Assembly (NCBI GenBank): GCA_902601315.1
Contig: CACKMS010000007.1
Coordinates: 1 to 64,000 of the forward strand
Length of the DNA: 64,000 bases
Reading direction: 5' to 3'
Source: an uncultured Pelagibacteraceae bacterium
Lineage (GTDB): Bacteria; Pseudomonadota; Alphaproteobacteria; Pelagibacterales; Pelagibacteraceae
Both the position numbers and the translations under genes were made by a program. This document shows, one piece after another, positions 10,358 through 18,367 of this stretch. Within the stretch, counting starts at the first letter, position 1. Each line of letters begins with the position of its first letter. The notes below the pieces were generated by a model. That model saw only the letters and a list, made by a program, of their open reading frames with translations, searched no databases and was not told the DNA's origin.

Positions 10358-11563
10358 ATGAAAATTAGACCTGTAATTCTTTGTGGAGGAGCAGGGACAA
10401 GACTTTGGCCAAATCAAAAAAATCACCAAGCAAAACAGTTTATTAATTTTGGTAATTGGACTTTATTAGGTAAAACATTAGAAAGAGTTAAAGGCTCAAT
10501 TTTTGATAATCCTGTTATCAGCACAAATGCAAAATACCTTAAACAAATAAAACAGCATTTAAAAAAACATAAAATTAAAAAATATAAAATTGTTTTAGAA
10601 CCAGCTAAAAGAAATACAGCTCCTGCTATTTTAAGCACTGCCTTAATAAAAGATATTCCAGACAATCAACCATTAATGTTCTTTTCATCAGATCATTTAA
10701 TAGAAAAAGTAAATATTTTTAATAATGCTATTTATAAAAATAAATCTAATTTGACTGATCAAAATATATTTATCTTTGGCATAAAACCTAAATCTCCCTC
10801 AAGTGAATATGGCTACTTTCTTACAAAAAAAATTAAGGGAAATATTAATAAAGTAACAAAATTTATTGAAAAACCTAAAGAAGAAAAAGCAAAACAAGTT
10901 ATTAAAAAAAATGGTTGTTGGAACTCTGGTATGTTTTTTCTAAGAAAAGACTCTATAATTAATAACTTTAAAAAATATCAGCTAAAAACATATAAAAACT
11001 GCTTAGATGCAGTTAATAAAGCTAAATATAAATCTAACACTTATTATTTAAATAAATCTTCATTTTTAAAAGCTACAGCTAAATCATTTGATTATGCCAT
11101 TTTAGAAAAAACCAAACAAATAAATGCAATTAAATTAGATATTCCTTGGTCAGATCTTGGAAGCTGGAAAGAAATATTAAAAATGTATGATAAAAATAAA
11201 CGGAAATACATTAAAAAGAAGAATATTTATTATCGACCTTGGGGAAAATACACAAATTTATTTGAAGGTAATGAATTTTTAATCAAAGAATTGTACGTAA
11301 AACCAAAAGGGATTTTGAGTTTACAAAAACATCATCACCGAGCAGAGCATTGGTTGGTAACACAAGGAAATGCTAAAATTACGCTTAATAAAGATATAAT
11401 AATCAAAAAACCTGGTGAACATATATTTATTCCATTAGAAGCAATTCATAGAGTTCAAAATCCAGGCAGGAAACCAGTTAAAATTTTTGAAGCACAAGTT
11501 GGATCAATACTTAAAGAAAGTGATATTGTTAGATATCAGGATGTTTACGGAAGAGTAAAATAA
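10358..11563 (+). CDS. manC: mannose-1-phosphate guanylyltransferase / mannose-6-phosphate isomerase-type protein
   Basis: 401 residues. The N-terminal ~270 residues are a nucleotidyltransferase (VILCGGAGTRLWP, SSDHLI, KFIEKP, WNSGMFF, WSDLGSW). The C-terminal ~120 residues are a type II PMI cupin (PWGKYTNLF, LSLQKHHHRAEHWLV, PGEHIFIPLEAIHRVQNPG). It is shorter than classical ManC/AlgA (~470 aa), mostly in the linker. Known role: GDP-mannose formation for surface glycans. It follows ilvD by 2 bp but has no obvious functional link to it. Confidence 0.88.
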   Translation: MKIRPVILCGGAGTRLWPNQKNHQAKQFINFGNWTLLGKTLERVKGSIFDNPVISTNAKYLKQIKQHLKKHKIKKYKIVLEPAKRNTAPAILSTALIKDIPDNQPLMFFSSDHLIEKVNIFNNAIYKNKSNLTDQNIFIFGIKPKSPSSEYGYFLTKKIKGNINKVTKFIEKPKEEKAKQVIKKNGCWNSGMFFLRKDSIINNFKKYQLKTYKNCLDAVNKAKYKSNTYYLNKSSFLKATAKSFDYAILEKTKQINAIKLDIPWSDLGSWKEILKMYDKNKRKYIKKKNIYYRPWGKYTNLFEGNEFLIKELYVKPKGILSLQKHHHRAEHWLVTQGNAKITLNKDIIIKKPGEHIFIPLEAIHRVQNPGRKPVKIFEAQVGSILKESDIVRYQDVYGRVK

Positions 11564-11715
11564 AATTTTATAAGATGAATGGGAAAAGCATTTTAACTAA
11601 TTTGTAATAATTTTTAAATATTTTTGTCATCAACATTTACTACTGTTTAATTACAAATTTTAAATTAAAAAGTCATATTATTTTTTCCTCCAATTTAAAT
11701 TTTGTTGATTAACTA

Positions 11716-11746
11716 CCTTCCCCTTTTCTTATAAAAAGGGGGGAGG
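11716..11746. terminator. GC-rich hairpin downstream of the small basic gene
   Basis: CCTTCCCC plus T-tract pairs with A-tract plus GGGGGGAGG to give a ~12-bp stem with two G-T wobbles. It lies 12 nt past the stop of the minus-strand small basic gene and ~150 nt past manC. Neither strand has the following T-run of a classical intrinsic terminator, so it may be an RNA 3'-end stabiliser or atypical terminator. The remaining 11564-11715 interval is plain AT-rich DNA in which I see nothing else. Confidence 0.45.
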
Positions 11747-11758
11747 ACGATTTAGATC

Positions 11759-11968
11759 TTAATTATTTACAGACGCAGGACTCTCACTAGCTTTTTTTTT
11801 AGCTAATTTTTTTGCTTTTTTTTCAGCTGCTTTTTTTTCAATACTGGCAATTTTTATATTAAGTTTAGATAATTTCTTCTCTTTTAAATTAATCTTATTT
11901 TTAAGTTTATCTATTAATTTGATAACCTTTTTTTTTCTTTTTTCATGTTTCTTTAACTTTTTGCCCAT
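11759..11968 (-). CDS. small lysine-rich coiled-coil protein of unknown function
   Basis: About 69 residues, more than a third lysine, with alternating Lys/Leu/Ile (KLKNKINLKEKKLSKLN) and an Ala/Lys tail (KKAAEKKAKKLAKKKA) ending in an acidic-neutral segment. It is predicted to be a helical, strongly basic coiled coil. The start is chosen at the second ATG (11968) because the excellent SD AGGAGGT lies 5 nt before it but only 2 nt before the ATG at 11971. No family recognised. Such proteins can bind nucleic acid, but low-complexity composition makes this a guess. Confidence 0.6.
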   Translation of the reverse strand: MGKKLKKHEKRKKKVIKLIDKLKNKINLKEKKLSKLNIKIASIEKKAAEKKAKKLAKKKASESPASVNN

Positions 11969-12057
11969 CATTACCTCCTAGATAAATTATAAAATTATTA
12001 TATTTATATTAAACTTCTAAGTAAAATAATTTTTGTAAAATTATATAATTTAAAATA

Positions 12058-12942
12058 TTAAAGTAAAAAATTTACTTTTTTTTCTGAAAATTCAATATCA
12101 ATCTTATTGTGACATCCAAAATTATCTCCATCAACCTGAACGGGAATTTTAAAATTATTGCAATTAATATGAATACTTTTTGAGTAGGTAGTTATTATAG
12201 ATTTATTTTTTGATAAATCTCCATAAATAATTATTAAAATTATATAATATATTAGCTTAAGCCTAGTTAAATCTTTAAAGACATAAGTTATTAATCTGTC
12301 ATCAAAAATGTTTGACTTATTTATTTTATGATGGCCAGCATAAAACTTGGTATTAGAAGATAGTATCCAATCAGCTTGATGTTTTTGACCATCAAAGGAA
12401 ACATTTAATTTATTGTTATTCATAAATATGAAATGTTGAAATCCCTTTAAACCAAATATTATCTTTCCAAGTATTTTTTTTATACGTGTATCAATCGAGT
12501 GAACAATTTTAGCATCCCAACCAATACCGGCCATTAAAAAAAAATAATTTTCATTTATTTTTATTAGATTGGATTGTTTATAATTATTTGAAGTTAATAC
12601 TTTACAAACATCTTCTACTTTTCTAGTTATTGATAACTCTGCTTGAAGCAAATTGGCTGTTCCAGCTGGTATATATCCAATTGCAAAATTTTCATCAAAG
12701 TCAAAGTCATTTTTGATCAATTCATTAATAGCGAATGATACAGATCCGTCTCCACCTGCAACTATCAATCGATCATAATTCTTATTTTTAAATTCAAGAA
12801 ATATTTCTTTCGCTTCTTTTTCAGATTTTGTTTTGAAATAATCAACAGTGTTGTTGATCTTTAATTTTTCATAAATCTTATTTATCAGTTTTACTTTTCT
12901 CCCAGATGAAGAATTAAGATTATAGATTAAACAAAAATGCAT
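12058..12942 (-). CDS. diacylglycerol kinase-family lipid kinase (YegS/DagK_cat)
   Basis: 294 residues from ATG at 12942; the track's TTG at 12969 would run into a predicted Pho box. The DAGK catalytic domain is clear: N-terminal NLNSSSGRK, nucleotide-binding VAGGDGSVSFAINEL near residue 70, and YIPAGTANLLQAEL near 95. A conserved beta-rich C-terminal domain contains VQVDGD. The family phosphorylates diacylglycerol or similar lipids. Divergent from plcP-agt, it may return PlcP-released diacylglycerol to phosphatidate or act on another lipid. A Pho-box-like site (13010-13027) in its upstream gap points towards it, suggesting phosphate-starvation control. Confidence 0.85.
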   Translation of the reverse strand: MHFCLIYNLNSSSGRKVKLINKIYEKLKINNTVDYFKTKSEKEAKEIFLEFKNKNYDRLIVAGGDGSVSFAINELIKNDFDFDENFAIGYIPAGTANLLQAELSITRKVEDVCKVLTSNNYKQSNLIKINENYFFLMAGIGWDAKIVHSIDTRIKKILGKIIFGLKGFQHFIFMNNNKLNVSFDGQKHQADWILSSNTKFYAGHHKINKSNIFDDRLITYVFKDLTRLKLIYYIILIIIYGDLSKNKSIITTYSKSIHINCNNFKIPVQVDGDNFGCHNKIDIEFSEKKVNFLL

Positions 12943-12960
12943 AATTTTTCCGTAACTAAT

Positions 12961-12978
12961 TTTTAACAAAACTTTAAC
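12961..12978 (+). promoter_or_regulatory. putative PhoB box for plcP-agt
   Basis: Heptamers TTTTAAC and CTTTAAC separated by AAAA, nearly identical to the pstS site. After 10 nt comes CATAAG as a possible -10. A third weak heptamer CAATGAC continues the 11-bp register. It points toward the plcP GTG at 13042. Confidence 0.65.
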
Positions 12979-13009
12979 ATTACAATGACATAAGAAATAG
13001 ATGATTCGA

Positions 13010-13027
13010 GTTACAGTTGTGTTACAA
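13010..13027 (-). promoter_or_regulatory. putative PhoB box for the lipid kinase gene
   Basis: Minus strand reads TTGTAAC-ACAA-CTGTAAC, two heptamers very close to the PhoB consensus half-site CTGTAAC, followed after 10 nt by TATTTC as a possible -10. It faces the lipid kinase gene. With the site at 12961 it makes a divergent pair in one ~100-bp gap. Confidence 0.65.
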
Positions 13028-13041
13028 AATAGGTTTTTTTA

Positions 13042-13848
13042 GTGCCACCTATATTAAAATATAAGAGTATTTTTATATCAGATGTGCATCTTGGTACCAA
13101 AGGTTGTCAGGCTAATAAGCTTTTAGAATTTTTTAAGAATTCAAGATCTGAAAATCTTTATCTGGTTGGAGATATAATTGATATTTGGGCTATGCAAAAA
13201 ACTTTTTATTGGCCTCAACAACATAATGATGTCATTCAAAAAATATTGAGAAAAGCAAGACATGGAACAAAAGTATTTTATATAATTGGAAATCACGATG
13301 AGGTATTTAGAAAATTTATACCTATGCATTTTGGTGATATCAAAATTGTAAATAGAGTTATTCATGAGACGCTGTTAGGCAAAAAATATTTAGTTGTTCA
13401 TGGTGATGCATGGGATGGAGTAATGAAGTATGCAAAATGGCTATCTAAATTAGGAGCGGTCGCTTACGAAATATTACTCAAAATTAATATTGTTATTAAT
13501 TTCTTTAGAAAAATGAGAGGTAAAGATTATTGGTCTTTAGCCAAATTTTTAAAATATAAAGTGAAGAATGCAGTAAAATATATAGGTGAATATGAAAAAA
13601 CACTAACAGATTATGCAAAGAGAAAAAAATTTAATGGAATAATTTGTGGTCACATACATCATGCAGAGAATTTAAATCTTGATGGTGTTAATTATTTAAA
13701 CTGTGGAGACTGGGTTGAATCTTGCACTGCGTTAGCTGAAAAATACGATGGGACTTTTGAAATTATCTACTGGGACAAAATAAGACAAAACTTTATTTTA
13801 GAAAATTTAGAGACTAAAAAAGTTAGCGATTTTAAAAGAGCATCATAA
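13042..13848 (+). CDS. plcP: PlcP/LpxH-like calcineurin-type metallophosphoesterase
   Basis: 268 residues from GTG. Metallophosphoesterase motifs in order: FISDVHLGTKG, GDIIDIWAM, IGNHDEV, VHGDAWDG and GHIHHAE, giving the di-metal site. Related both to UDP-2,3-diacylglucosamine diphosphatase and to PlcP, the phospholipase C used by marine and soil Alphaproteobacteria to strip phosphate headgroups under P limitation. The adjacent glycosyltransferase (3 bp gap), the pstS-like Pho box upstream and the nearby ols genes favour PlcP over LpxH. Expected product: diacylglycerol for Agt. The symbol rests on this context. Confidence 0.8.
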   Translation: MPPILKYKSIFISDVHLGTKGCQANKLLEFFKNSRSENLYLVGDIIDIWAMQKTFYWPQQHNDVIQKILRKARHGTKVFYIIGNHDEVFRKFIPMHFGDIKIVNRVIHETLLGKKYLVVHGDAWDGVMKYAKWLSKLGAVAYEILLKINIVINFFRKMRGKDYWSLAKFLKYKVKNAVKYIGEYEKTLTDYAKRKKFNGIICGHIHHAENLNLDGVNYLNCGDWVESCTALAEKYDGTFEIIYWDKIRQNFILENLETKKVSDFKRAS

Positions 13849-13851
13849 AAT

Positions 13852-14856
13852 ATGAAAATATTAATAGTGACAGATGCTTACTTTCCTCAAGTAAATGGTG
13901 TTGTTAGAACACTTCATGAAACAGGTGAAGTTCTAAAATCTCAAGGTCACACGTTAGAATATATTACTCCTCAACAATTTCTTACTGTGCCTATGCCTAA
14001 ATATAATGAAATTAGATTGTCTATAAATGTTTGGCCCCGTGTTAGTAATTTAATCAACTCTATTAAGCCTGATGCAATACATATTGCAACAGAAGGCCCT
14101 TTAGGTTTTATGGCAAGAAGACATTGTATTAAAAAAGGATTAAAATTTACAACAAGTTTTCATACAAGGTTTGATAAATATATAAAGCTTTATATGCCCA
14201 TAATTCCAGCTAAATGGTCAGAAAAATTTTTGTGTAACTTTCATAATAAAGCTGAAAGAATTTTAATTACAACAGAGTCTATGCGTGAAGAACTCATTGC
14301 ATTAGGTGTTGATAACAGCAAAATGGTTACGTGGACAAGAGGAGGTAATCATGGTGCATTTAAAAATCCCATTAAGAGAGACTTACCTTATAAAAGACCT
14401 ATATGGATTTATGTTGGAAGGGTTGCTGTTGAAAAAAATATTAAAGCATTTTTAGATTTAGATCTTGAAGGTACTAAAATTATAATTGGAAAAGGTCCTA
14501 ACTTGAACATTTTAAAAAAAAAATATCCAAAGGATATTTTTTTAGGCGAAAAAACAAATGGAGAATTAGCATCACATTTTGCATCTTCTGATGTTTTTGT
14601 ATTTCCAAGTAAAACAGACACTTTTGGAATAGTCGTTTTAGAATCTTTAAATTGTGGAACACCAGTTGCAGCTTACCCTGTACCAGGACCCAAAGATATA
14701 TTGGGTGGAACTAAAATTGATACATTAGATGTGGACCTTAAAAACTCAGCACTTAAAGCTTTAAAAATAAATCGAGATGATTGTTTAGAATTTGCTAAAA
14801 AATATAGTTGGGAAGAAACGGCAAAGATATTTTATAACAATATATCACCTAATTAA
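13852..14856 (+). CDS. agt: GT4-family glycosyltransferase, probable diacylglycerol glycosyltransferase (Agt)
   Basis: 334 residues. GT-B fold: N-terminal LIVTDAYFPQVNGVVRTLHE with HIATEGPLG and FTTSFHTRFD. C-terminal YVGRVAVEKNI, GKGPN and the nucleotide-sugar E-x7-E region SKTDTFGIVVLESLNCGTPV. This matches the SqdX/Agt group that puts sugars on diacylglycerol. Directly behind plcP, it would make phosphorus-free glycolipids at the inner membrane. Its 3' end overlaps the convergent olsA by 8 bp. The last ~100 bp are duplicated 17.3 kb away (see 32053-32153). Confidence 0.82.
   Translation: MKILIVTDAYFPQVNGVVRTLHETGEVLKSQGHTLEYITPQQFLTVPMPKYNEIRLSINVWPRVSNLINSIKPDAIHIATEGPLGFMARRHCIKKGLKFTTSFHTRFDKYIKLYMPIIPAKWSEKFLCNFHNKAERILITTESMREELIALGVDNSKMVTWTRGGNHGAFKNPIKRDLPYKRPIWIYVGRVAVEKNIKAFLDLDLEGTKIIIGKGPNLNILKKKYPKDIFLGEKTNGELASHFASSDVFVFPSKTDTFGIVVLESLNCGTPVAAYPVPGPKDILGGTKIDTLDVDLKNSALKALKINRDDCLEFAKKYSWEETAKIFYNNISPN
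14764..14819 (+). repeat. 56-bp direct repeat in the 3' end of agt, copy 1
   Basis: This stretch, inside the last 31 codons of agt, is base-for-base identical to 32058-32113. Similarity continues at lower identity to each stop codon. The copies are in direct orientation, 17,294 bp apart, and bracket the ols and phn genes. Confidence 0.95.
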
Positions 14857-15586
14857 TATTTAAAACTATAGATCTAAGTTTATCAACAATTTGTTTATTA
14901 TTTAATTTTTCTTTTTGTAGCGAGGAGATTTTTTCACCAATACTAAGCTTATATGTTCGATTTTTTTTATTTATTAACTCTCTTATAAATAAAATTCTTC
15001 TTAAGTTATTATTTATAAAGCCTACTGTTTGAAAGAATAAGCTATTCTTACCAAAAAAACGTACAGGAATAATTTCCGCCTTGGTTTTATTAATTATAGA
15101 TCCAATTAATGGTTTCCATCTTCTTTCATTAGCCTCATTAAAAATAAAAGAAGATGTAGCAACTTCTCCTGAAGGAAAAGTTATTAAAATTCCATTTGCA
15201 TTTAAGTGTTCAATTGCCTTCTTTTTAGAAATGATATTTTTTTTTATATCCTCTGTAAATTTTGAAAATTTAATTGGCAATAAGTACTCTCTTATTTGAT
15301 CAATTTGTGAAAGTTCTTCGTTAATTAAAATTTTATAATCCTGTCGGATATCACAAATTATTGAACAAATTATAAGTCCATCTAATAATCCAAATGGATG
15401 ATTTGCAACTATTATACTTGATCCTTCTTTAGGTATATTGGCAACATTTTCTGCAATGTAATTAATGTTAAAAATATCTAAAGTTTTTTTCCAAAAATTC
15501 TTTGACTGTTTTAACTCTTCATAATTAACTTTATATATAGATTTGATTTCATCAATTTTTGAAATTTTCTCTAAAATTTGCTGCAT
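14849..15586 (-). CDS. olsA: 1-acyl-sn-glycerol-3-phosphate acyltransferase-like protein, probable OlsA
   Basis: 245 residues with PlsC acyltransferase motifs: VANHPFGLLDG (an HX4D variant, here NHPFGLLD) near residue 60, and FPSGEVATS near 140. Its ATG overlaps the stop of the OlsB-like gene by 1 nt, so the two are translationally coupled. In ornithine-lipid synthesis OlsB adds a 3-hydroxyacyl group to ornithine and OlsA adds the second acyl chain. That pairing is the main reason for calling it OlsA rather than PlsC. It converges on agt with an 8-bp 3' overlap. Confidence 0.82.
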   Translation of the reverse strand: MQQILEKISKIDEIKSIYKVNYEELKQSKNFWKKTLDIFNINYIAENVANIPKEGSSIIVANHPFGLLDGLIICSIICDIRQDYKILINEELSQIDQIREYLLPIKFSKFTEDIKKNIISKKKAIEHLNANGILITFPSGEVATSSFIFNEANERRWKPLIGSIINKTKAEIIPVRFFGKNSLFFQTVGFINNNLRRILFIRELINKKNRTYKLSIGEKISSLQKEKLNNKQIVDKLRSIVLNIN

Positions 15587-16413
15587 TAGTCTAAAATTTT
15601 ATTAACATATTCTTTATTTATTTTTTCAATTGGTAAAAAAACAAAAACATCAGTTGTCTTAAATTTATTATCAATTACTGCACCTGTCCCAATAGAAGCG
15701 TTAAACTTTATATAAGCTTTAATTAAAGTTGGTAATTTTGAAATTAATTTAATATTCACATTAATGTTTTTTTGATAATCAATATTTAGTCTACATTTTG
15801 GTAAAGCACTGACTGTGATGTTGCCTGACATTTTATGATAATTGTTAAGATATATCAATTGATCTTCAATCTTGTTAATATTAGTACTTAAGAAACTGGC
15901 CGTACCAAACAAAGCATCTATATTATTTCTGTTAATATAATTATATATTTCTTTCCACATTAATTTAAGAACATTTTTATTTCTAAATTTATAAGATATA
16001 CATGATCGACTTAATTCTAGCATATTGTCGTAAACTCCAGAATTTAGTAAATTATCTAAATTAAATTCATCGCAACTATAAAAACCTGATTTTTTTTCCG
16101 CAACAGATTGCTTAAGTAAACGATAAGTTCCTATTACTCTTGTTTTGGAAAATTTTGATTTTTTGTGGGTCACAATTATATGATCTGCATAATTGTCAAA
16201 TTTATCAGAGTCTCTTCTAAAATTTCCTATATTATATAAAGGGTTTTTAATTCTTTCGGAGAAGAAAACTTTATACCTAAGTTTTTGTGCGAGTTTTACT
16301 TCTCCTCTGCTTTCAGCTAGTTTGACGTTAAACGAGGGCTTAAAAAAATCATAGGTATTTATATTAAACCTTTTATTCTGGTTAACTTTTCTAAATAATG
16401 TATTTATTGGCAC
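15586..16413 (-). CDS. olsB: OlsB-like ornithine N-acyltransferase (GNAT-type, COG3176)
   Basis: 275 residues from GTG. OlsB/hemolysin-like acyltransferase blocks: KLAQKLRYKVFFSE, DNYADHIIV, VIGTYRLL, FYSCDEFNLDNLL, MLELSRSCI and ALFGTASF. It would use 3-hydroxyacyl-ACP and ornithine to make lyso-ornithine lipid, a phosphorus-free membrane lipid precursor. First gene of the olsB-olsA pair. A weak Pho-box-like site lies 45 bp upstream. Beside plcP-agt, it completes two routes to P-free lipids. Confidence 0.85.
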   Translation of the reverse strand: MPINTLFRKVNQNKRFNINTYDFFKPSFNVKLAESRGEVKLAQKLRYKVFFSERIKNPLYNIGNFRRDSDKFDNYADHIIVTHKKSKFSKTRVIGTYRLLKQSVAEKKSGFYSCDEFNLDNLLNSGVYDNMLELSRSCISYKFRNKNVLKLMWKEIYNYINRNNIDALFGTASFLSTNINKIEDQLIYLNNYHKMSGNITVSALPKCRLNIDYQKNINVNIKLISKLPTLIKAYIKFNASIGTGAVIDNKFKTTDVFVFLPIEKINKEYVNKILD

Positions 16414-16457
16414 GAATCCTTAGTAAAAGATTCACATGTATTTAATGTTAAATAATT

Positions 16458-16475
16458 ATTTCAAATTCATTACAA
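16458..16475 (-). promoter_or_regulatory. weak Pho-box-like site upstream of olsB
   Basis: Minus strand TTGTAAT-GAAT-TTGAAAT, then 10 nt and CATTAA. The spacing agrees with the stronger sites in the window, but the heptamers are more degenerate, so chance in AT-rich DNA is possible. Confidence 0.35.
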
Positions 16476-16574
16476 AGTTTAATTATAATTTACATTAAAA
16501 TTAAACAATATCTTAATAATTTTTAAACAAATGTTTTACATAAATATTTTAAAGTAATCTAATTAGGAAATATT

Positions 16575-16907
16575 ATGAGTTACAGTAAAATTGAAAAAGC
16601 AACCAAAGAATTTTTTAAATCAAATATTGAACCTTTCAAAGATATAGTTTCTAAGGAAGTACATTGTGAGGCTATACATAAATCAAGTTTTGGCGGTAAC
16701 ATAAAGAACTACGATGAAATGATGGAAATGATAAAAGATGCGATGACTAGTTGGAACACAGAACCAGAAATTAAGTGTTTAATTGATACTCCAGAGGTCG
16801 TAGTTAAAACTGTTAAAGGATTTGATCCTAACTTTACTTATCTTGAAATAGATCAACTTAAAGATGGTAAAATTATTAAACATTTTTATGGCAAAGTTCC
16901 AAAATAG
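16575..16907 (+). CDS. small conserved-looking protein of unknown function
   Basis: 110 residues, no signal peptide or membrane segment, acidic/basic mixed. N-terminal helix (KIEKATKEFFKSNIEPFKDI) followed by beta-prone segments. Size and pattern recall the SnoaL/NTF2-like alpha+beta barrel, but I see no diagnostic motif. It is preceded by TAGGAAATATT as a weak SD. The upstream gap has TTTAAAC-AAAT-GTTTTAC in Pho-box register, weakly. It sits between olsB and the first copy of the direct repeat that bounds the phosphonate genes. Confidence 0.65.
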   Translation: MSYSKIEKATKEFFKSNIEPFKDIVSKEVHCEAIHKSSFGGNIKNYDEMMEMIKDAMTSWNTEPEIKCLIDTPEVVVKTVKGFDPNFTYLEIDQLKDGKIIKHFYGKVPK

Positions 16908-16912
16908 ATAAA

Positions 16913-17030
16913 TCAAGGTTTAAGGGATTATGGCGGAAGATAATCGGCGTAAACTGTGGACTTTAATAAAGGAAGCTGGCGATTATTTACGGGATTAGAG
17001 GTTCACATTAATCCACATTAAACGGCATTA
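16913..17030 (+). repeat. ~118-bp direct repeat bounding the phosphonate module, copy 1
   Basis: Aligns without gaps to 31903-32020. Both share TCAAGGTT, a long core from GAAGATAATCGGCGTAAAC to GGCGATTATTTRCGGG, TTAGAGG, and then loosely repeated decamers of the type CACATTAATC. The core is richer in GC than its surroundings. ATAATCG (16940-16946) can pair with CGATTAT (16980-16986). No gene is annotated in the gap 16908-17155 apart from the micro-ORF. I see no transposase or terminal inverted repeats. Confidence 0.85.
16930..16998 (+). CDS. candidate 22-residue microprotein, copy 1
   Basis: ATG to TAG, 22 codons, containing EDNRRKLW and ending EAGDYLRD. The same ORF occurs at 31920-31988 with ATG and TAG in register. 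The bases just before and after the ATG differ between copies, while the coding core is kept. Of 8 differences in the shared core, 5 are at third codon positions and three codon changes are synonymous. An in-frame TAA lies 3 codons upstream, fixing the start. The SD is weak. An RNA element rather than a protein remains possible. Confidence 0.4.
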   Translation: MAEDNRRKLWTLIKEAGDYLRD

Positions 17031-17155
17031 TCCCACACGAACAAAATCATCTTTTGATAGACCAAAAAAAATAAACCTTTATTAACAAATTTTTCATTAC
17101 AAATACCGATAATGATAGCAGGTATAATTAAATATTCTTATACAACCGGAATATT

Positions 17156-18292
17156 TTAACTTACTTGGATTCCGTTTGACCAAACGTTTTTCACAACAGG
17201 TAAATTATGATAAACTTTAAACCTTACTAAATCTGCTCTTTTATTGTTATCAATTAAACCCCTATCATTTAAATTTGTAGCTATAGATGGAGCGTGACTA
17301 GCTGCTGCAAATGCTTTTGGAAGATTATCAATTTCTAAACCCCATTTGACAACAGATATAATTAATGATGATGGAATATAATCTGAGCTTAAGATATCTA
17401 AACAATCATTTTCTAAGAGTTCTTTTGCAGATATATTGCCAGAGTGTGAACCTCCTCTAAGTAAATTAGGAGATCCCATCATAACTTTAATATTGTAATC
17501 TTTAGAAGTTTTGGCTGCTTCTAATGTTGTTGGAAATTCAGCCAATTTTACTCCATATTTATTTGAATTATGAACATCATTTTCTGTGGTATCGTCGTGA
17601 CTAGCCAAAATACAATCATATGATGATTTAAATTCTAAAATTTTATCTATGTGTTTCTTGCTATTTTTTTTTGAAAGATTTTTTAAGTGATCAAAATGAA
17701 TTTCCATTTCTTTTTCTGTCATACCGTATTTAATTGAAAGATATTCTTTGTACTTATCTATAACTCTAAATTGCCTCTGACCTGGTGTATGATCCATTAT
17801 ACTAATCAGTTTTACATCGTGAGTTTCATTGTATTCGTCTAATTCATCAATCAAATTCTCCGAACAAGTTTCAGCTCTTAAATGTATTTTGTGATCAATC
17901 TTGAGAATATTATCTTTTTTAAAACTTGAAATTATATCCGAACAGTTTTTTGCATATTTTTTATATTTTCCTGTTTTTTCAATAGAACCAACTCTTAATG
18001 CATCAAAAACTGTAGTTATTCCAACAGATGCTAATTCTCTATCATGAGATAAAATTGCATTTTCTACTGGAAATGAAACTTTAGGTCTTGGTGTCATGTG
18101 TCTTTCAAGATTGTCAGTATGTAATTCAACCAATCCTGGCGAAATATAATCTTTTTCGCAGTCTATAGAACTTTTGTTATTACTTAATCCACTACTTATA
18201 TCGACAATCTTGTTATCTTTAATCCTGATATGACCATGAACGATTTCATCTTTTTTAATTATCATGGCATTGTTTAAAATATATTCATGCAT
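17156..18292 (-). CDS. phnM: alpha-D-ribose 1-methylphosphonate 5-triphosphate diphosphatase (PhnM)
   Basis: 378 residues from ATG at 18292; the track adds a GTG codon. Amidohydrolase fold with PhnM blocks: SPGLVELHTDNLERH metal site near residue 55, IMDHTPGQRQF, ASHDDTTE, EFPTTLEAAK, GSPNLLRGGSHSGN and LSSDYIPSSL. It releases pyrophosphate from the triphosphate made by PhnGHIL, leaving the substrate of the PhnJ C-P lyase. Same length as E. coli PhnM. Separated from phnN by an oppositely oriented 2H phosphoesterase gene, so it is a separate minus-strand unit. Confidence 0.95.
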   Translation of the reverse strand: MHEYILNNAMIIKKDEIVHGHIRIKDNKIVDISSGLSNNKSSIDCEKDYISPGLVELHTDNLERHMTPRPKVSFPVENAILSHDRELASVGITTVFDALRVGSIEKTGKYKKYAKNCSDIISSFKKDNILKIDHKIHLRAETCSENLIDELDEYNETHDVKLISIMDHTPGQRQFRVIDKYKEYLSIKYGMTEKEMEIHFDHLKNLSKKNSKKHIDKILEFKSSYDCILASHDDTTENDVHNSNKYGVKLAEFPTTLEAAKTSKDYNIKVMMGSPNLLRGGSHSGNISAKELLENDCLDILSSDYIPSSLIISVVKWGLEIDNLPKAFAAASHAPSIATNLNDRGLIDNNKRADLVRFKVYHNLPVVKNVWSNGIQVS

Positions 18293-18298
18293 CACTTT

Positions 18299-18321
18299 TT
18301 AATACACATGAATTGTTACAA
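18299..18321 (-). promoter_or_regulatory. possible phnM promoter with Pho-like heptamer
   Basis: Minus strand TTGTAAC, 10 nt, TATTAA, then 6 nt to the phnM ATG. The upstream heptamer (ATTTAAA) is poor. If the hexamer is the -10, the transcript would be nearly leaderless, as predicted for two other genes here. Confidence 0.35.
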
Positions 18322-18367
18322 ATATTTTAAATTAGAGAAAATTTATATAAGTATTATAAGTTGAATT

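Noticed and set aside
16981-17035. CRISPR-like array in the decamer run
   Set aside because: Units are ~10 bp, degenerate and without spacers; no cas genes.
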